A DNA stretch of 64,000 nucleotides from Microcebus murinus (lineage: Eukaryota; Chordata; Mammalia; Primates; Cheirogaleidae): positions 13,641,537 to 13,705,536 of the forward strand of contig NC_134107.1 of assembly GCF_040939455.1 (NCBI RefSeq), in the 5' to 3' direction. The first letter of the stretch is position 1, and every line of letters begins with the position of its first letter. A model generated the notes under the pieces. The model had not been told where the DNA came from. It was given only the letters and a program-made list of their open reading frames with translations, and ran no database searches. A program made the translations under genes and the position numbers. Shown here in pieces: positions 1-13,396 of this stretch.

Positions 1-86
1 AGGTTGAGGTTGCTGTGAGCTAGGCTGACGCCACGGCACTCACTCTAGCCTGGGCAACAAAGCTAGACTCTGTCTCACTCTTCCTG
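1..86 (+). repeat. Alu SINE, 3' fragment (cut by window edge)
   Basis: The window opens inside the right monomer of an Alu: the 'gaggttgctgtgagctagg' and 'actctagcctgggcaacaa' blocks are followed by 'gactctgtctcac'. The wording 'gctaggctgacgccacggcac' is typical of lemur Alus. The 5' part lies outside the window. Confidence 0.9.
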
Positions 87-147
87 TGACAAATTTGTCC
101 CCCTACAATGTCACCTGACCAAAGAAGCCGTCTCTGATGCCTTACAT

Positions 148-393
148 CAGATGTCCTCAAACTATGGCCCGTGGGCCACATGTAGGTGTTTTTGCCCATT
201 TGTTTTTTTACTTCAAAATAAGATATGTGCAGTGTGCATAGGAATTTGTTCATAGTTTTTTTTAAACTATAGTCTGGCCCTCCAATGGTCTGAGGGACAG
301 TGAACTGGCCCCCTGTTTTTGTTTTTTTTTTATCTATGATTGTAAATTAATGGCAGAAAAGGGCCCCCTGTTTAAAAAGTTTGAGGACCCCTG
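148..393. mobile_element. Non-autonomous hAT-type DNA transposon (MITE) with 8-bp TSD
   Basis: A 246-bp element begins CAGATGTCCTCAAACT and ends AGTTTGAGGACCCCTG, an imperfect terminal inverted repeat of about 16 bp. It is flanked by ccttacat (140-147) and ccttacgt (394-401), an 8-bp target-site duplication with one mismatch. The CAG...CTG ends and 8-bp duplication are diagnostic of hAT transposons. The interior has no transposase ORF, so it needed an enzyme in trans. I do not recall its exact family name. The well-preserved duplication suggests moderate age. Confidence 0.85.
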
Positions 394-401
394 CCTTACG
401 T

Positions 402-904
402 GAAGAGACAAGCCCCTCTCCCCAACCTTGGGTACCACTTCTGTTTTTTTTACTCTGCTTTCATATTCTCCACTTACTTATTGCTCTCTGACATATATTA
501 ACCCTAATTTTTTTGTTTTCTTTTCCCTCATTTGACTGTAAGCTCCCTGAGGTCAGGGGCTTTGTTTCCTATTGTGGCATTTCTGGGTCTTAGTTCTTCA
601 TGCTACAAAACAAACCAGAGAACCACTAAGTTTTCTTCCAGCTCTGACATTCCATCTTGTGAGATACGTTGGGAAGAAGTGTCCGTTTGGACACAGGGAA
701 TAATGGTTCGTCAGTGCCAAGCCCCGAGCACTGGCAAAGAGAATGGCCAGTGACTACATTTCCTGAGGTCGCAGTGTAACGCTTGCCTTCCTGAGTGGGC
801 TTTTTCCTGGCGAGTCTGCGTGAGTCACACCCATCTCCATCCCATTTACCCTGCTTGACTTTTCTTCACATTTTTCTCCTATGTGTTTGAGGAAATCAGA
901 CTTT
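402..904. other. Intergenic, no gene seen
   Basis: No supportable exon. A 'gactgtaagctccctgagg' stretch near 533-560 resembles the 3' end of an L2 LINE. The 73-residue frame at 532-753 has no recognisable domain and is probably chance. Confidence 0.5.
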
Positions 905-1400
<496 letters not shown>

Positions 1401-1559
1401 GCACTTCTTCTGCAAAGTGCTTTTTCGGTCTAAGCCATAGGTGCATGCAGGAAGCTTTATTCTTAACCTTATGTAATGGCTGAGAAAATGGAGGCTTCGC
1501 AAAGTTGGGTAACGTGTCCGTAAGTGTCAGAGCTGGGACTGGATGTGCTTGTTCTTGGC

Positions 1560-2455
1560 TTTGGCAGCCATCAGTCGGGTGGGCCCTAGTGTCAAACGCA
1601 TCAGGGCACGCTGGGTTACACTGTGGCTCTGCCTTCCCATTCCTTCTTTCTCACACTGTCCTGTGTGTGCCCTTCTTTGCTCCGATTATGCAGAGAACAC
1701 ATTGTGCAGATCATTTTGGCACAGGGCGGCATTTCAGAACTGGATGGCTTACTAGTGATCCTCTGGTTCTACCAATCCCCTTCAATTTAAAGCTGAAGAA
1801 GCTGAAACCTGAAAAGGTTGAGTGACTCCTGACTCCTGTATCGCCCTGAGCTATGAACCGATGGATTCGTGAGCCTGGTGTTCTCCTGGCAAACCTACGT
1901 GCCCTGATGCCATAGCCATGCAGTGGCCCCTGGGCTCTGGGTCTGCGAGGTCTCCTGCGATTTGGGTGCTGTTCAGTTCCAGGAGGAAACTGAACCTCTG
2001 ATCTGGGCAACCTCCAGGTGGTGCTTCTTGGTGTGAAACCACGTCTTTCAAAATATCATCCTTTTGGTGTTTGGATGCACAAGGAGGGTGAGTCTCAGGA
2101 CCATTCGTGGACATTGTCCTGTCTTCATGTTCCCGACGGTTCGCCCCATCTTTTTCCTCCTAGGTCTCTTAGAGGTTAAGTGCTACCAGGAGGAAGCAGG
2201 GCAAGTTCTCCTGCTTACTCTGCACATTAGGAATGAGGAATGTTTTAGTTCATGAATAAGCTATTGCTTATTGATGTTACGATTATAGATAAAATGTTCC
2301 TGTTCCTCTTTGTTACACGTGAAATTGCAATGAGCAGTACAAGATGAACTTGAGCAGTGTGGTCTCCACTCTGCTAGGGGTGGAAATTCAGGGGAAAAGA
2401 ATAGTGGGGAGGGACAGCACCTGGTCAGGTTAAAATAGAAACTAACCCTTTTCAA
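1560..2455. other. Intergenic, no gene seen
   Basis: Short frames on both strands (1505-1825 plus, 1711-2114 minus) overlap one another and contain no recognisable domain. I see no repeat with good boundaries. Confidence 0.4.
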
Positions 2456-3050
<595 letters not shown>

Positions 3051-3054
3051 GAGG

Positions 3055-3400
3055 CTTCATGAAGGAGGAGAGACTTGAGCTGGGCCTTGAAGGAGGAGAG
3101 GCCCTACAGCATGGGGACGATCTGAGGATGGCCCAGGGATGCAGTCAGCAAGGCAGACCCAACAGGGAAGAAGGGACCGACCTCACTCGGCAAAGGCCGT
3201 GCATCGGGGAGCAGTGTGGAAGATGGCCGGGGCATTGGGGTAGGCACAGATTAAGGTCTTAACAGCTAGGCAGAAGGTTTAATTAATTAATTAATTTCTT
3301 TTCTTTTCTTTTTTTTTCTCCAAATTGCTTCTCATCTGAGAATAGGCAGAGGGTTTAGACTTGATCTGGAAGGACATAGCCTTTGAAGAGTGTTGAAGGG
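3055..3400 (-). repeat. L2 LINE fragment
   Basis: 'gacttgagctgggccttgaa' and 'ccgtgcatcgggga...gtgtggaagatgg' resemble reverse-complement L2. A short (TTAA)n/(TTTC)n low-complexity run lies at about 3280-3320. Confidence 0.45.
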
Positions 3401-5032
3401 CGACTCGCTAGCAGCAGAGGTCTGGGGAGAGTTTGGGATGGCCATGGTAGGGCTGGGGGTGGAGGTGTGGAGGCAGGAGCAAAGCCCTGAGGTGTAGCTG
3501 TGATGGTGCTGGAGGAGTGGCAGAAGGGAGAAGCCTATGACACCTTCCTTCTATTCCAAGCTGCCTCCTGGTGAAGGAGCAGCCCAGCAACTACACAAGC
3601 TCCTCGGGTTTCTTACATCAGTTACTCATGGAGGGCAAACTCTGGGCTTTTTTGGGAGGGCGGAGGACATTATATACTGAGGTCTGCTTTCCTGTGGGTG
3701 GCTGTCCTTGCCCAGTGAAGGAGCATTTCTCCACGCCCCGCCGTGCATTCCGACTTGGTCAGATCAGAAGGCAGCAAATCCAGGGGGGATTTTTTTTTTT
3801 TCCTGCGTGCGAATTCCTTGCATAGCAGAGAGCTCAGGAAGGAAGGCTCGGTTTGAGGACAGAGGTCAGGGCTTCAGAGTTCAGGGCCTGCTGAGAAAGG
3901 GTCAGGTCCTTCTATTCTAATTCCATGTTGGCTTGATTGCCTCTGAATTGAGGGGCCTAGACCGAGCTCTGTCATAATCAGCTATTTAATTTAACCCTTG
4001 AGCTTTATTTTCTCCCACCCTTAACATGTCAGCTGCTAAGGGGATTTGGAAAGGAACAGAGGCAAGATTGGCAGGGGTGAGGGTTCTGTGGCTCTCGCTG
4101 TCCAGGATGGCTGGCCACTGGTCAGCCTGCTCCCTGCTGCGGGCACAGGCAGGGGAGCCTAGAGCTGACCTTCCTGGCAGGAAGCAGGGTCTGGGTGAGG
4201 CTTCCCAAGCCCTGCCTGCTGTCCTCCTGCTCCAGGTCAGGGGAGAGGGGTGTGTCGCCCTCCTACAAATCTGGCAGAATGAGGCCAGCAGGAGCACCTG
4301 GCACCTTATCTCCCTCTCCCCTGGATTCCAGCGTCAGAACCAGCAAAGCTTGCTTTAACTTTTTATTGAAGTAAAAAAAAAAAAAAAACAGTTGAGATAT
4401 GAATATTCCCTAAAGCCACTTTGGAATCCTTTCAAGAACAGTTTCATAGCAAAATAGGCAAAAGGATAAGATTGCACGCAGGGCTGGATCACCCACTTGG
4501 AGAGCCGGTTCTAGAAAGAGAACTTGGGTTTCATGTCTTATCTGTTCCACGCAGAGTGGAAGAAGGTGGTCGGAGGCATTTGCTCAGAGAGCTGGAGGCC
4601 TGGTACTTGTCTAGGACGTTCCCCTCTGCACGGTGGCAGGCTCTTAGGGAAATAAATATCTTAGTGAAAGGGTCATGAGCAGTCTGGCAACTTTCTAACC
4701 CTTCTCGTACCCAAGGCAAAAATGTTCGCCTGACAAAAATGTTTGGGTAATGTCCTAGTGTGTTTACTACTTTACAAACCCCAAACTATCCAAGTAGTGT
4801 ATCTCTTAAAAAATAAAAAAGTAAAGCTCTTAAAAAATTTATCCAGCTATCTTACTACAGTAAGTGCTGAAGTCAGTGGCCTTCGTCATCTTAATGGTGT
4901 CAACATTAGTGAAACACTTGTGTGTCTAGGCTTTTAACATGATTTTTGTCTCTGTGTACACTTTCCTCTTTTCTAAGCATTGCTAGGGGGGGCAATTTGG
5001 GGAAAATAAGAGAAAAAAAAAATCAAAGAAGA
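3400..5032. other. Intergenic, no gene seen
   Basis: No exon can be supported. Overlapping frames at 3571-3920 and 3986-4358 on both strands lack domains. A poly-A run lies at about 4373-4389. Confidence 0.4.
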
Positions 5033-5329
5033 CTCTGGGAGGCCGAGGTGGGTGGATCGCTTGAGCTCTGGAGTTTGAGACCAGCCTGAGCAAGAGCAAG
5101 ACCCCGTCTCTACCAAAAATAGAAAGAAGTTAATTGGACAGCTAAAAATATACAGAAAAAATTAGCTGGGCATGGTGGTGCATGCCTGTAGTCCCAGCTA
5201 CTCGGGAGGCTGAGGCAGCAGGATCCCTTGAGCCCAGGAGTTTGAGGTTGCTATGAGCTAGGCTGATGCCACGCACTGTAGCCCAGGCAAGAGAATGAGA
5301 CTCTGTCTCACAGAAAAAAAAAAAAAAAA
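5033..5329 (+). repeat. 5'-truncated Alu SINE with TSD
   Basis: It lacks the first ~40 bases of the consensus and starts at ctctgggaggccgaggtgg, yet is bounded by the duplication aatcaaagaaga (5021-5032 and 5331-5342). The truncation therefore happened at insertion. A poly-A tail of about 19 bases is present. Confidence 0.9.
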
Positions 5330-5739
5330 AAATCAAAGAAGAGGCACTTTTGCATCAATGCTCCCCTCAGGTCTTGAAAGTGCTTAAAATAACTAGGTGA
5401 TAACTACTGTGTTCTGGGTCTGTGGGGGAGGCCTGGGGAGAGCCCTGGCAGGGAGGAGAGAGGGGTCCAGTCTTAGTATGAAGAGACATGAGGGGCTAAG
5501 CCCCCTCCTGCCCAGCCCCTGGGCTCTGGCTGGGAAGAAGGGAATGTGTGTGTTGACCAGCCCTGCCCAGCCCTGCCTGGGAGGCTGTGGGAGGTGGTTA
5601 GAGACCATCCCAAGAGAATACAAGGGGGGAGGCTGGGAGATAAGGAGGCAGGTGCTTTGTGCTCCAGAGACAGCTGTCTTCTAGAGGAGGATTCCCGGAG
5701 GCTTCTGAGTTCAACCACTGCCACCAACCTGGCTTCTAT

Positions 5740-6400
5740 TTGCTCTTGGCGTCACCATCCCAACCTTCTTTCTCTTCCTCAAATGTACCAGAGGCCTCTG
5801 GGCCTTTGCACATGCTATTCCTGGGCCGGGAATGCCCTGAAGCCAGTTGTCCTCCAGGTTTGGGCACGGCGGTAACCAGCTCAGGAAAGCCTTGGGCCAG
5901 GGCTTGGGGATCTGCTTTCATGTCTTCTCATGGCATAACTCCTCCTGCACCTGCAGCAGCCCCTTCTGGGCCCCTCTCTCTCACTGGGCCATGAGCCTCC
6001 TCACCTGTGGCCAGGTGCTCCTTTCTGCCAGGTAGCTTTTCAGAGGCCTGAGAGTGGGAGAAGGGAGACCCCTGCTGTCTGTAAGCACCAGATGTTGGGA
6101 CGTCTCTCTGCAACCCTGTGACTCTGCTCACCCAAGATCCAGCACAGTGCCCAGGGGTGCTCAGGAAATGTCCTGGCCTGACCGGACTCACTTTTGCAGA
6201 GCAGCTATCACACACCTGACACCTTATATTCCTTATCTCATGTGACCTTAGCAAGGACCGTGTGAGGATAGTGTTGTGTCCATTTACATATAAGGAAACT
6301 GAGGCTCAGTAGGTTTGGTCACTTGGTTGAGGTGACACAGCTGTTAGGTGGTGGCAATCTTCAGTCCTTACACTCAGGTTGCATAGCACCCAGTGGGGAG
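5740..6400 (+). repeat. L2 LINE fragment followed by MIR
   Basis: 'ctctgggcctttgcacatgc' and 'attcctgggccgggaatgcc' match the L2 3' region. From about 6190, 'gacaccttatattccttatctca' and 'ggaaactgaggctcagtagg' are MIR-like. The frames at 5397-6254 on both strands are best explained as passengers in these repeats. Confidence 0.65.
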
Positions 6401-6479
6401 GGGGTTAAACATGTAAGTTTCTGGGCCCCATCCCCAAGATTCTGATTTTTGTCATGGCATTTAAAAAATTTTATTTATT

Positions 6480-6810
6480 GGCCGGGTGCGGTGGCTCACG
6501 CCTGTAATCCTAGCACTCTGGGAGGCCAAGGCGGGCAGATTGCTCAAGGTCAGGAGTTCGAAACCAGCCTGAGAAAGAGCCAGACCCCGTGTCTACTATA
6601 AATAAAAAGAAATTAATTGGGCAACGAATATATATAGAAAAAATTAGCCGGGCATGGTGGCACATGCTTGTAGTCCCAGCTACTTAGGAGGCTGAGGCAG
6701 TAGGATCGCTTGAGCCCAGGAGTTTGAGGTTGCTGTGAGCTAGGCTGATGCCACAGTACTCACTCTAGCCTGGGCAACAAAGTGAGACTCTGTCTCAAAA
6801 AAAAAAAAAA
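6480..6810 (+). repeat. Alu SINE, full length
   Basis: It starts ggccgggtgcggtggctcac and ends in poly-A. The linker has 'aagaaattaattgggcaacg' and 'atatatatagaaaaaatt'. Flanks share a 'ttatttatt' type duplication. Confidence 0.95.
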
Positions 6811-6897
6811 ATTATTTATTTATTTTGAAAATTATTAATATTATTTTTTAAAGACAAATCCTAATTGTATACATTTATGGGGTACAGTGTGATCTTT

Positions 6898-7229
6898 TTT
6901 TTTTTTTTTTTTTTTTGAGACAGAGTCTCACTTTGTTGCCCAGGCTAGAGTGAGTGCCGTGGCATCAGCCTGGCTCACAGCAACCTCAATCTCCGGGGCT
7001 CAGCGATCCTACTGCCTCAGCCTCCCGAGTAGCTGGGACTACAGGCATGCGCCACCATGCCCGGCTAATTTTTTGTATATATATTTTTAGTTGGTCAATT
7101 AATTTATTTCTATTTTTGGTAGAGATAGGGTCTCGCTCAGGCTGGTTTTGAACTCCTGACCTTGAGCAATCCGCCCGCCTCGGCCTCCCAAAGTGCTAGG
7201 ATTACAGGCGTGAGCCACCATGCCCGGCC
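6898..7229 (-). repeat. Alu SINE
   Basis: Poly-T, gagacagagtctcac, then ...catgcccggcc. The target-site duplication cagtgtgatctttt lies at about 6884-6897 and 7230-7243. Confidence 0.95.
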
Positions 7230-7271
7230 CAGTGTGATCTTTTAATAGATGTATACAATGTCGAGTGATTA

Positions 7272-7606
<335 letters not shown>

Positions 7607-7668
7607 AATGTGGAGTGATTAAATCAAGTAAATTAACATATCCATCACCTCCGGTAGTATCACTTTGT

Positions 7669-8006
7669 TTGTTTGTTTTTATTTTTTTTTTTGAGACAGA
7701 GTCTTGCTTTGTTGCTCAGGCTAGAGTGAGTGTCGTGGTGTCAGCCTAGCTCACAGCAACCTCAAACTCCTGGGCTCTAGTGATCCTTCTGCCTCAGCCT
7801 CCCAAGTAGCTGAGACTACAGGCATGCGCCACCACGCCCGGCTAATTTTTTGTTTCATTTTTAGTCGACTGGCTAATTTTTTCTATTTTTTGTAGAGTCC
7901 GGGTCTTGCTCTTGCTCAGGCTGGCCTCGAACTCCTGAGCTCAAGCTATCCTCCCGCCTTGGCCTCCCAGAGCTAGGATTACAGGCGTGAGCCACTGCAC
8001 CTGGCC
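7669..8006 (-). repeat. Alu SINE
   Basis: Poly-T with a tttgtttgttttta prefix, gagacagagtcttgc, then ...gagccactgcacctggcc. The linker is more diverged than in neighbouring copies. Flanks 'agtatcactttg' and 'agtactatcatttt' are an approximate duplication. Confidence 0.9.
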
Positions 8007-8339
8007 CAGTACTATCATTTTTTACATAGCATTTTTTAATTGCAGTAAAACATACATAACAGTATTTTCCATTTTAATCCTTTTTAGGTCTGTGGCATTA
8101 AGCACATTTACATTGTTGTATAACTGTCACCACCAGCCATCTCCAGAACTTGTTATCCTCCCAAGCTGAAACTCTGCACCCTTGAAACACTAGCTCCCAC
8201 TACCCACCCCCGGCCCCCAGCGTCCACGTTCTACTTTCTGTTTCTATGAATTTCACTACTCTAGGTACCGCAGATAAGTACAATTATGTAGCATTTGTCC
8301 TTTTGTATCTGGCTCATTTCACTGTCGTAGTATTTTAAA

Positions 8340-9580
8340 CAAGGGCCCCTGGTAATCCCCGAGTAGGGGTCTGGGCCACTCTTAGGAAATTATGCTGGGG
8401 CACGGGGTGGGGGGAGTGCTGTCGTGGCTCAGGCTTGCAGGGGTGAGTTCATGGGATGGTGGGGCCAGTGCGAGTCAGGGCCTGTGGACTGACAGACAGG
8501 AAGGGGAGGGCTGGGGGACAGAGGGGCCCTGGGATGGGAGGGGGCTGGTTTCTGACAGGTACTGACCGAGGCCTCGGAGCTCAGGGTGGAAGGACCGTGG
8601 GGTGACAGTGTGTGGACAGGTCGGTGCAGGAGGGGTCGTGAGCTGTGGTCAGAGGCCAGGGTGAGGAGCCCGGGAGTGGCTGGGGGTACAGCGGTGGCAT
8701 CCACAGTTGGGTGGGGCGGTGGGTGGGACACACAGGGCTCAGCCTCAGTGGAGGCACTGTGAGGAGGCCCCTCTCCAGGTGTAGAGGCAGTGGCGTGAGG
8801 GCGTGGGAAGTCAGGGCAGGCGAGGATCAGAGGTGTGGGAGAGAGGGTGGGGGACGAGGGAGAGGGGTGTGACATGCCCCTACCAGGAGGCTGCCTGTGC
8901 TTCCTCTTGAGGGGGTGCCATTTACCGGCAGCCTCCTGAGATGGCGGGAAGGGCCGGCCCCTGAGGGTGTAGCGGCTGCGTCCAGCACCCTGAGGCTCAG
9001 GCAGACAGGCCTTCCTGTCTCTACCTTTGCACCCTCTCCCCATGTGTCTTCTCTCTCCCTCTTTTCATTCTCGCTCCTCTGTCTTGTTTCAGCTCCCTTT
9101 TATTCCTCTTTCTCCCGGCTGCCGCAGAGGGGGCTGAGGCGCGCACGGCTCGTGCCTGTGTGTTCCTCAGGCCACGTCCAGCTGCAACCTTCATCCCACA
9201 CGGGAGTGGCCCAGGGAGACATACACTTAAGAAAAGATGATGTTACCTATTCTGGATAAAAATTCAAACTTTTCTCTCTCTGTTGAAAAGTGAAACGTAA
9301 GCCGCTTTGTAACTTTATGAGGTCCTTGATTTTTTTTTTTCCTGTGAGGACAGGGACAAGCCTAGATTTTACTAATGTTTCCTCTTCTCCACAGGAGGGG
9401 CTTTGGGGACCCCCCAGGTAGCATCGCCACAGGGCTTTCTAGCTGCCAGAACCGTGTGGCTTCCAGTCTCCCTGCTAGCAAAAGCACCCCGTCTTCCTCC
9501 CTTGGTCCCCACTTCTGTGCTCCCCAATGTCCAATTCACACTGAGGCTCTCTGTCCTTTGTCCTTGCTCTGTCCTCTGTG
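8340..9580. other. GC-rich intergenic DNA, no gene supported
   Basis: G-rich purine-biased DNA at 8400-9000 gives a 204-residue proline/serine-rich minus-strand frame (8429-9043) and overlapping plus-strand frames. Composition alone explains them: no domain, signal peptide or convincing splice context is visible. Confidence 0.5.
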
Positions 9581-9581
9581 C

Positions 9582-9790
9582 CACTGGTCCTCAACCAAGG
9601 GCGAGATATCCCTCCCAGGGAATATTTGGCAATGTCTGCGTTCAGTTTCGGTTGTCCTAGCTAAGGGGGGTTCTATTGGCATCTCGTGGGTGGAAGGCAA
9701 GGACACTGCTAAACATCCTACAATGCACAGACCAGCCTCCCACAGCAAAAAATTACCCGGCCCTAACTGTCAGAAGTGCCGCCCTTGAGA
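9582..9790 (+). mobile_element. MER5A-like hAT-Charlie element
   Basis: 'tggtcctcaaccaagggcga', 'atttggcaatgtctgcgttc', 'taaacatcctacaatgcaca' and 'gtgccgcccttgagaaac' follow MER5A in order. It is an ancient non-autonomous element common to placental mammals. Confidence 0.85.
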
Positions 9791-9791
9791 A

Positions 9792-10647
9792 ACTCTGCTC
9801 AGGGTTGCCTGAACCACATTTGTGGTCAGAAAGGACTCCCCCGGGGACTGCCAGCCTCCCCACGGCACCATCGTCCCTGCAGCTGGCTGCAGGAGGCTGA
9901 AGCTCTTGTCTGACAAAAGTTCCCCCCCAAATCCTGCTCTTGTATTGGTGTAAGGAAAGTCTGAAGTTCTTTCACCTTGCAGGGCTTGGCCCCAAGTGGA
10001 TGAGACACCTGGGCTGTCCGGCAGGGAGGGTGAGGTCCGAAAGGGATGGCCACAGGCCTGGCGTCTCCTATTAGCTAGTTCTCCTATCAAAGCACGCCAG
10101 CTGGGTAAGCACTGATTACTGCACACAATTTAGCTGTTGAGAAATTTTGTTTTTTCCCTGAAAGAAAAAAGAGGTGAGAGATGAAGGTTGGCTAGAGATG
10201 ATGGTCTGGTGTATTAATATCATTCATAAGATTCTTGATCTTGCCCACCTGGGACGCCCACCTGTCCGACTCTTCATTATTTATTTATGTATTTATTTTG
10301 TCTTTAATCAGCACGCCAGCCTCATCCTGTGGCGGCGTGAGCAAACGTCCGGGTGAGGAGGGCTAACCTCTCAACTTCTGTGGCTTTGGTCGCCGGAGTC
10401 CAGAGCTCTGGGTACGAGAGCTATTCTCTAAGCGCTGTGAGGGTTTTCCACGTGATTTTTGGTTTATGATCGAACACTCAGACATGGGTGAACTGTGCTT
10501 TCAGCTTTCCCCATTTTGTCCACTTTGTGAACTCAGACAGTTTCACATGTCACCACCTTCTCTGTCTCTGACACCCCCCAGCAGAATTACCTGTTCCTTT
10601 ACCTTGTCAAAGACTAAGTTACAACATATTTCGTTTACGGATCTTTT
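9792..10647. other. Intergenic, no gene seen
   Basis: The overlapping frames at 9676-10126 have no recognisable content. Confidence 0.4.
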
Positions 10648-10922
10648 ATTATGAGACAGAGTCTCCCTCTGTCACCCAGGCTAGAGTGCCGTGGCGTCAG
10701 CCTAGCTCACAGCAACCTCAAACTCCTGGGCTCAAGCGATCCTCTTGCCTCAGCCTCCCGAGTAGCTGGGACTACAGGCATGCCTGGCTAATTTTTTCTA
10801 TTTTGTGTAGAGACAGGGTCTCGTTCTTGCTCAGGCTGCTCTAGAACTCCTGAGCTCAAGCGTTCCTCCCACCTCGGCCTCACAGAGTGCTAGGATTACT
10901 GGCGTGAGTCACCGTGCCCGGC
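10648..10922 (-). repeat. Alu SINE, short-tailed
   Basis: It lacks a long poly-T but starts tgagacagagtctccctctg and ends gtgcccggcc. The flanking duplication gtttacggatctta is near 10634-10647 and 10926-10939. The linker lacks the 'ttggccaattaatttc' insert, so it is an older or different Alu subtype. Confidence 0.9.
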
Positions 10923-10939
10923 CTTAGTTTACGGATCTT

Positions 10940-11926
10940 AGTTGGCTTTTATTTGCGATTCTAGAATTGGGCGATGTGAGTATTCCGATGAGCTGAGCAG
11001 AGAGGAGGTTGTCTTTATGGACAGAAAAGGGCTGAGGATAGCAGGAACAAAGAACAAAAAGTGGATGGGTCACTTCAAAGTTACTTTCCTTGTAAAGGTT
11101 AAAGCAGAAGGGACTTCCTTATCGTGCTGGCTAAAACTGGCCTTTTTGAGGATTTGGCTATTATCTCTCTTTCTCCTGATCTCTCAGAAGATCAGATAAG
11201 CAACTTGGTTTCAGCTTGGTGTCCTGGAGCTTCAGCAGGAGCGACTGTGATCTGTGGGCCTGGGCAGGAGCTCAGTTCAAACCAGTGGCCTCCTATAAAT
11301 GTCATTTAACCACCTGCAGGGGGGCGAGGACACACACTCTCACTCTCACTATGCGCGCTCAGCCATAGCTCCCACTGTCGCCTGTCTGTGTGAACATCCC
11401 TATATAATTAACATGGCTAATATCATTATCCCCCAGTGGAAGGAGAGGCTGAAGGACAGGGACCCCGTGTTGTTTACTCATCTTTGAGCCCTTGACCCCA
11501 ACACTCTGTCTGACCCGAGATAAGGCTTCAGGAAGTGCTTTGTGAGCTGCACCGAACTTCAAAGACGTGAACAATAATGCAGCCATTTGATGGGGAAAGT
11601 GGCAATTTGGGCCACTGAATATATACTGAGGAAAGATTTTTCTCCAAGTTTTAGCAGGGTGTGCTGGGACCTGCCTGAGAGAACGTCCCTCTCTCTTTTC
11701 CAAATCAGTCACAGCTTCTCACATGATTTCCTCAGTGTCAAAAGGCTTAACTGTTTCAAGATGCATGTTTGGAATGCTGGGCGAGCCTCGGTGGAGACTA
11801 GACACACCAAGAATTTAAGATGTTTTTAGGTCACTTTCTAATGAGATCATTGTGCAAGCTTGAATTGTAGAATATGTGTTTTCTTTTAAAGAAATGCAAT
11901 TATGTTACTTTCAGAGACATACATTA
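10940..11926. other. Intergenic, no gene seen
   Basis: Frames at 10942-11199, 11359-11712 and 11587-11829 lack recognisable domains. No repeat with clear edges. Confidence 0.4.
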
Positions 11927-12103
11927 TTTTTTATTATCTTATTTTCATTTTTTTTGAGACAGAGTCTCACCCTGTTGCCCGGGCTAGAGTGCCGTGGCGT
12001 CAGCCTAGCTCACGGCAACCTCAAACTCCTGGACTCAAGCAATCCTCCTGCCTCAGCCTCCAGAGTAGCTGGGACTACAGGCATGCGCCACCATGCCTAA
12101 CTA

Positions 12104-12164
<61 letters not shown>

Positions 12165-12314
12165 TAGTTGTTCAGCTAATTTCTTTCTATTTTTTTAGTA
12201 GAGATGGGGTCTCGCTCTTGCTCAGGCTGGTTTGGAACTCCTGACCTCGAGCAATCCACCCACCTCGGCCTCCCAGAGTGCTAGGATTACAGGTGTGAAC
12301 CACCATGCCCGGCC
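11927..12314 (-). repeat. Alu SINE with long internal (TA)n
   Basis: T-rich tail, gagacagagtctcaccctg, then ...catgcccggcc. About 58 bp of alternating TA lies at roughly 12104-12162 in the linker between monomers. Approximate duplication: agagacatacatta (about 11913) and agggatatacttta (about 12315). Confidence 0.93.
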
Positions 12315-13027
12315 AGGGATATACTTTAAATGTATTGAAATAGGCTGTGAGAAACCATCTAGGCTTTGCAAGACATCAAGTATATCAGGTCTTTTGAAAG
12401 AGATAGTTGAGGACTGTAACAAGTATACAAATGATTCATAATTAACAGGCTTGCTTGTAAAGTTTGTTATCCTACATAGTTAAAATGCTTCCTAATCTTA
12501 GTTATGCTGTGAATTTGTGCAGTAACCTGTGTTTAAATGATCACAAATTCCCAATCAGGGGGATGTTTAATTAATAAGGTTTTACTTCATTGATCTAACA
12601 AGTATTTATTGAATGCCTATTATGTCTCAAGCCCTGGAGGTAACAATCAATAAGACCAAGTCTTTGCCTTCCTTGAATATTCTAGTGAGGCAAGACATGA
12701 TGATGGTTGGCAGATGTGGAGGAAACATCTAGAATGTACAGATATTGCTGATGGATTGGCTGATGGGGTGGGGCAGGCGTGAATGAGAAATCAAGGTGAC
12801 TTCTAAGTTTTAGGTCTGAACTACTGGCTGAATGGCCTCACCATTTACTGAGTTGGGGGAATTGAGGAGAAGACAGTCTGATAAAGAGAAATCAGAAGTT
12901 TGGTTTTGGACATGTTAAGTTTGAGACACTGGACAGGTGAGCTCTCTATTGAGGTCAAGTATATAGCTAACTGTATATAACTCTGGTTTTCGAGGGAGCA
13001 GCCCAGTCTGGAGATATAAATTAGAGG
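12315..13027. other. Intergenic with L2-like fragment
   Basis: 'acaagtatttattgaatgcctatt' around 12598-12622 looks like an inverted L2 end. No exon is visible. Confidence 0.4.
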
Positions 13028-13098
13028 TTGTATTCGTTTCTTAGGGCTGTGGTAACAAACGATCACAAACTAGGTGGCTTCAAACAACAGAAATTTAT
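13028..13098 (-). repeat. MaLR (MLT1-type) LTR end fragment
   Basis: 'gtattcgtttcttagggctg', 'aacaaacgatcacaaactag' and 'gcttcaaacaacagaaattt' match the reverse complement of a MaLR LTR 3' end. It is interrupted by the next Alu. Confidence 0.6.
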
Positions 13099-13396
13099 GG
13101 CCCAGTGTGGTGGCTCATGTCTGTAATCCCAGCATGCTTTGTGGAGGCAGGAGGATCGCTTGAGGCCAGGAGTTCGGGACCAGCCTGGGCAACACATCAA
13201 GATCCCATCTCTGAAAAAAAAAAAAAAAAGAATTAGCTGAGCATGGTGGTGCGTTCCTGTAGTCTTAGCTACTCGGGAGCCTGAGGTGGTAGGATCTCTT
13301 GAGCCTAGGAGTTTGAGTCTGATGACACCACTGTACTCTACCCTGAGTGATAGAGAGAAACCCTGTCTCAAAACCAAACCAAAACAAAACAAAAAA
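13099..13396 (+). repeat. Old Alu (AluJ-like)
   Basis: ggcccagtgtggtggctcatg ... 'gaccagcctgggcaacacatc' ... a CAAAACC-type tail. It lacks the lemur-type linker and is about as diverged as AluJ, so it predates the lemur-specific copies. Confidence 0.85.

Noticed and set aside
8429..9043. 204-residue proline/serine-rich minus-strand frame
   Set aside because: It lies in purine-biased DNA, with no domain, no exon signals and competing open frames on the other strand.
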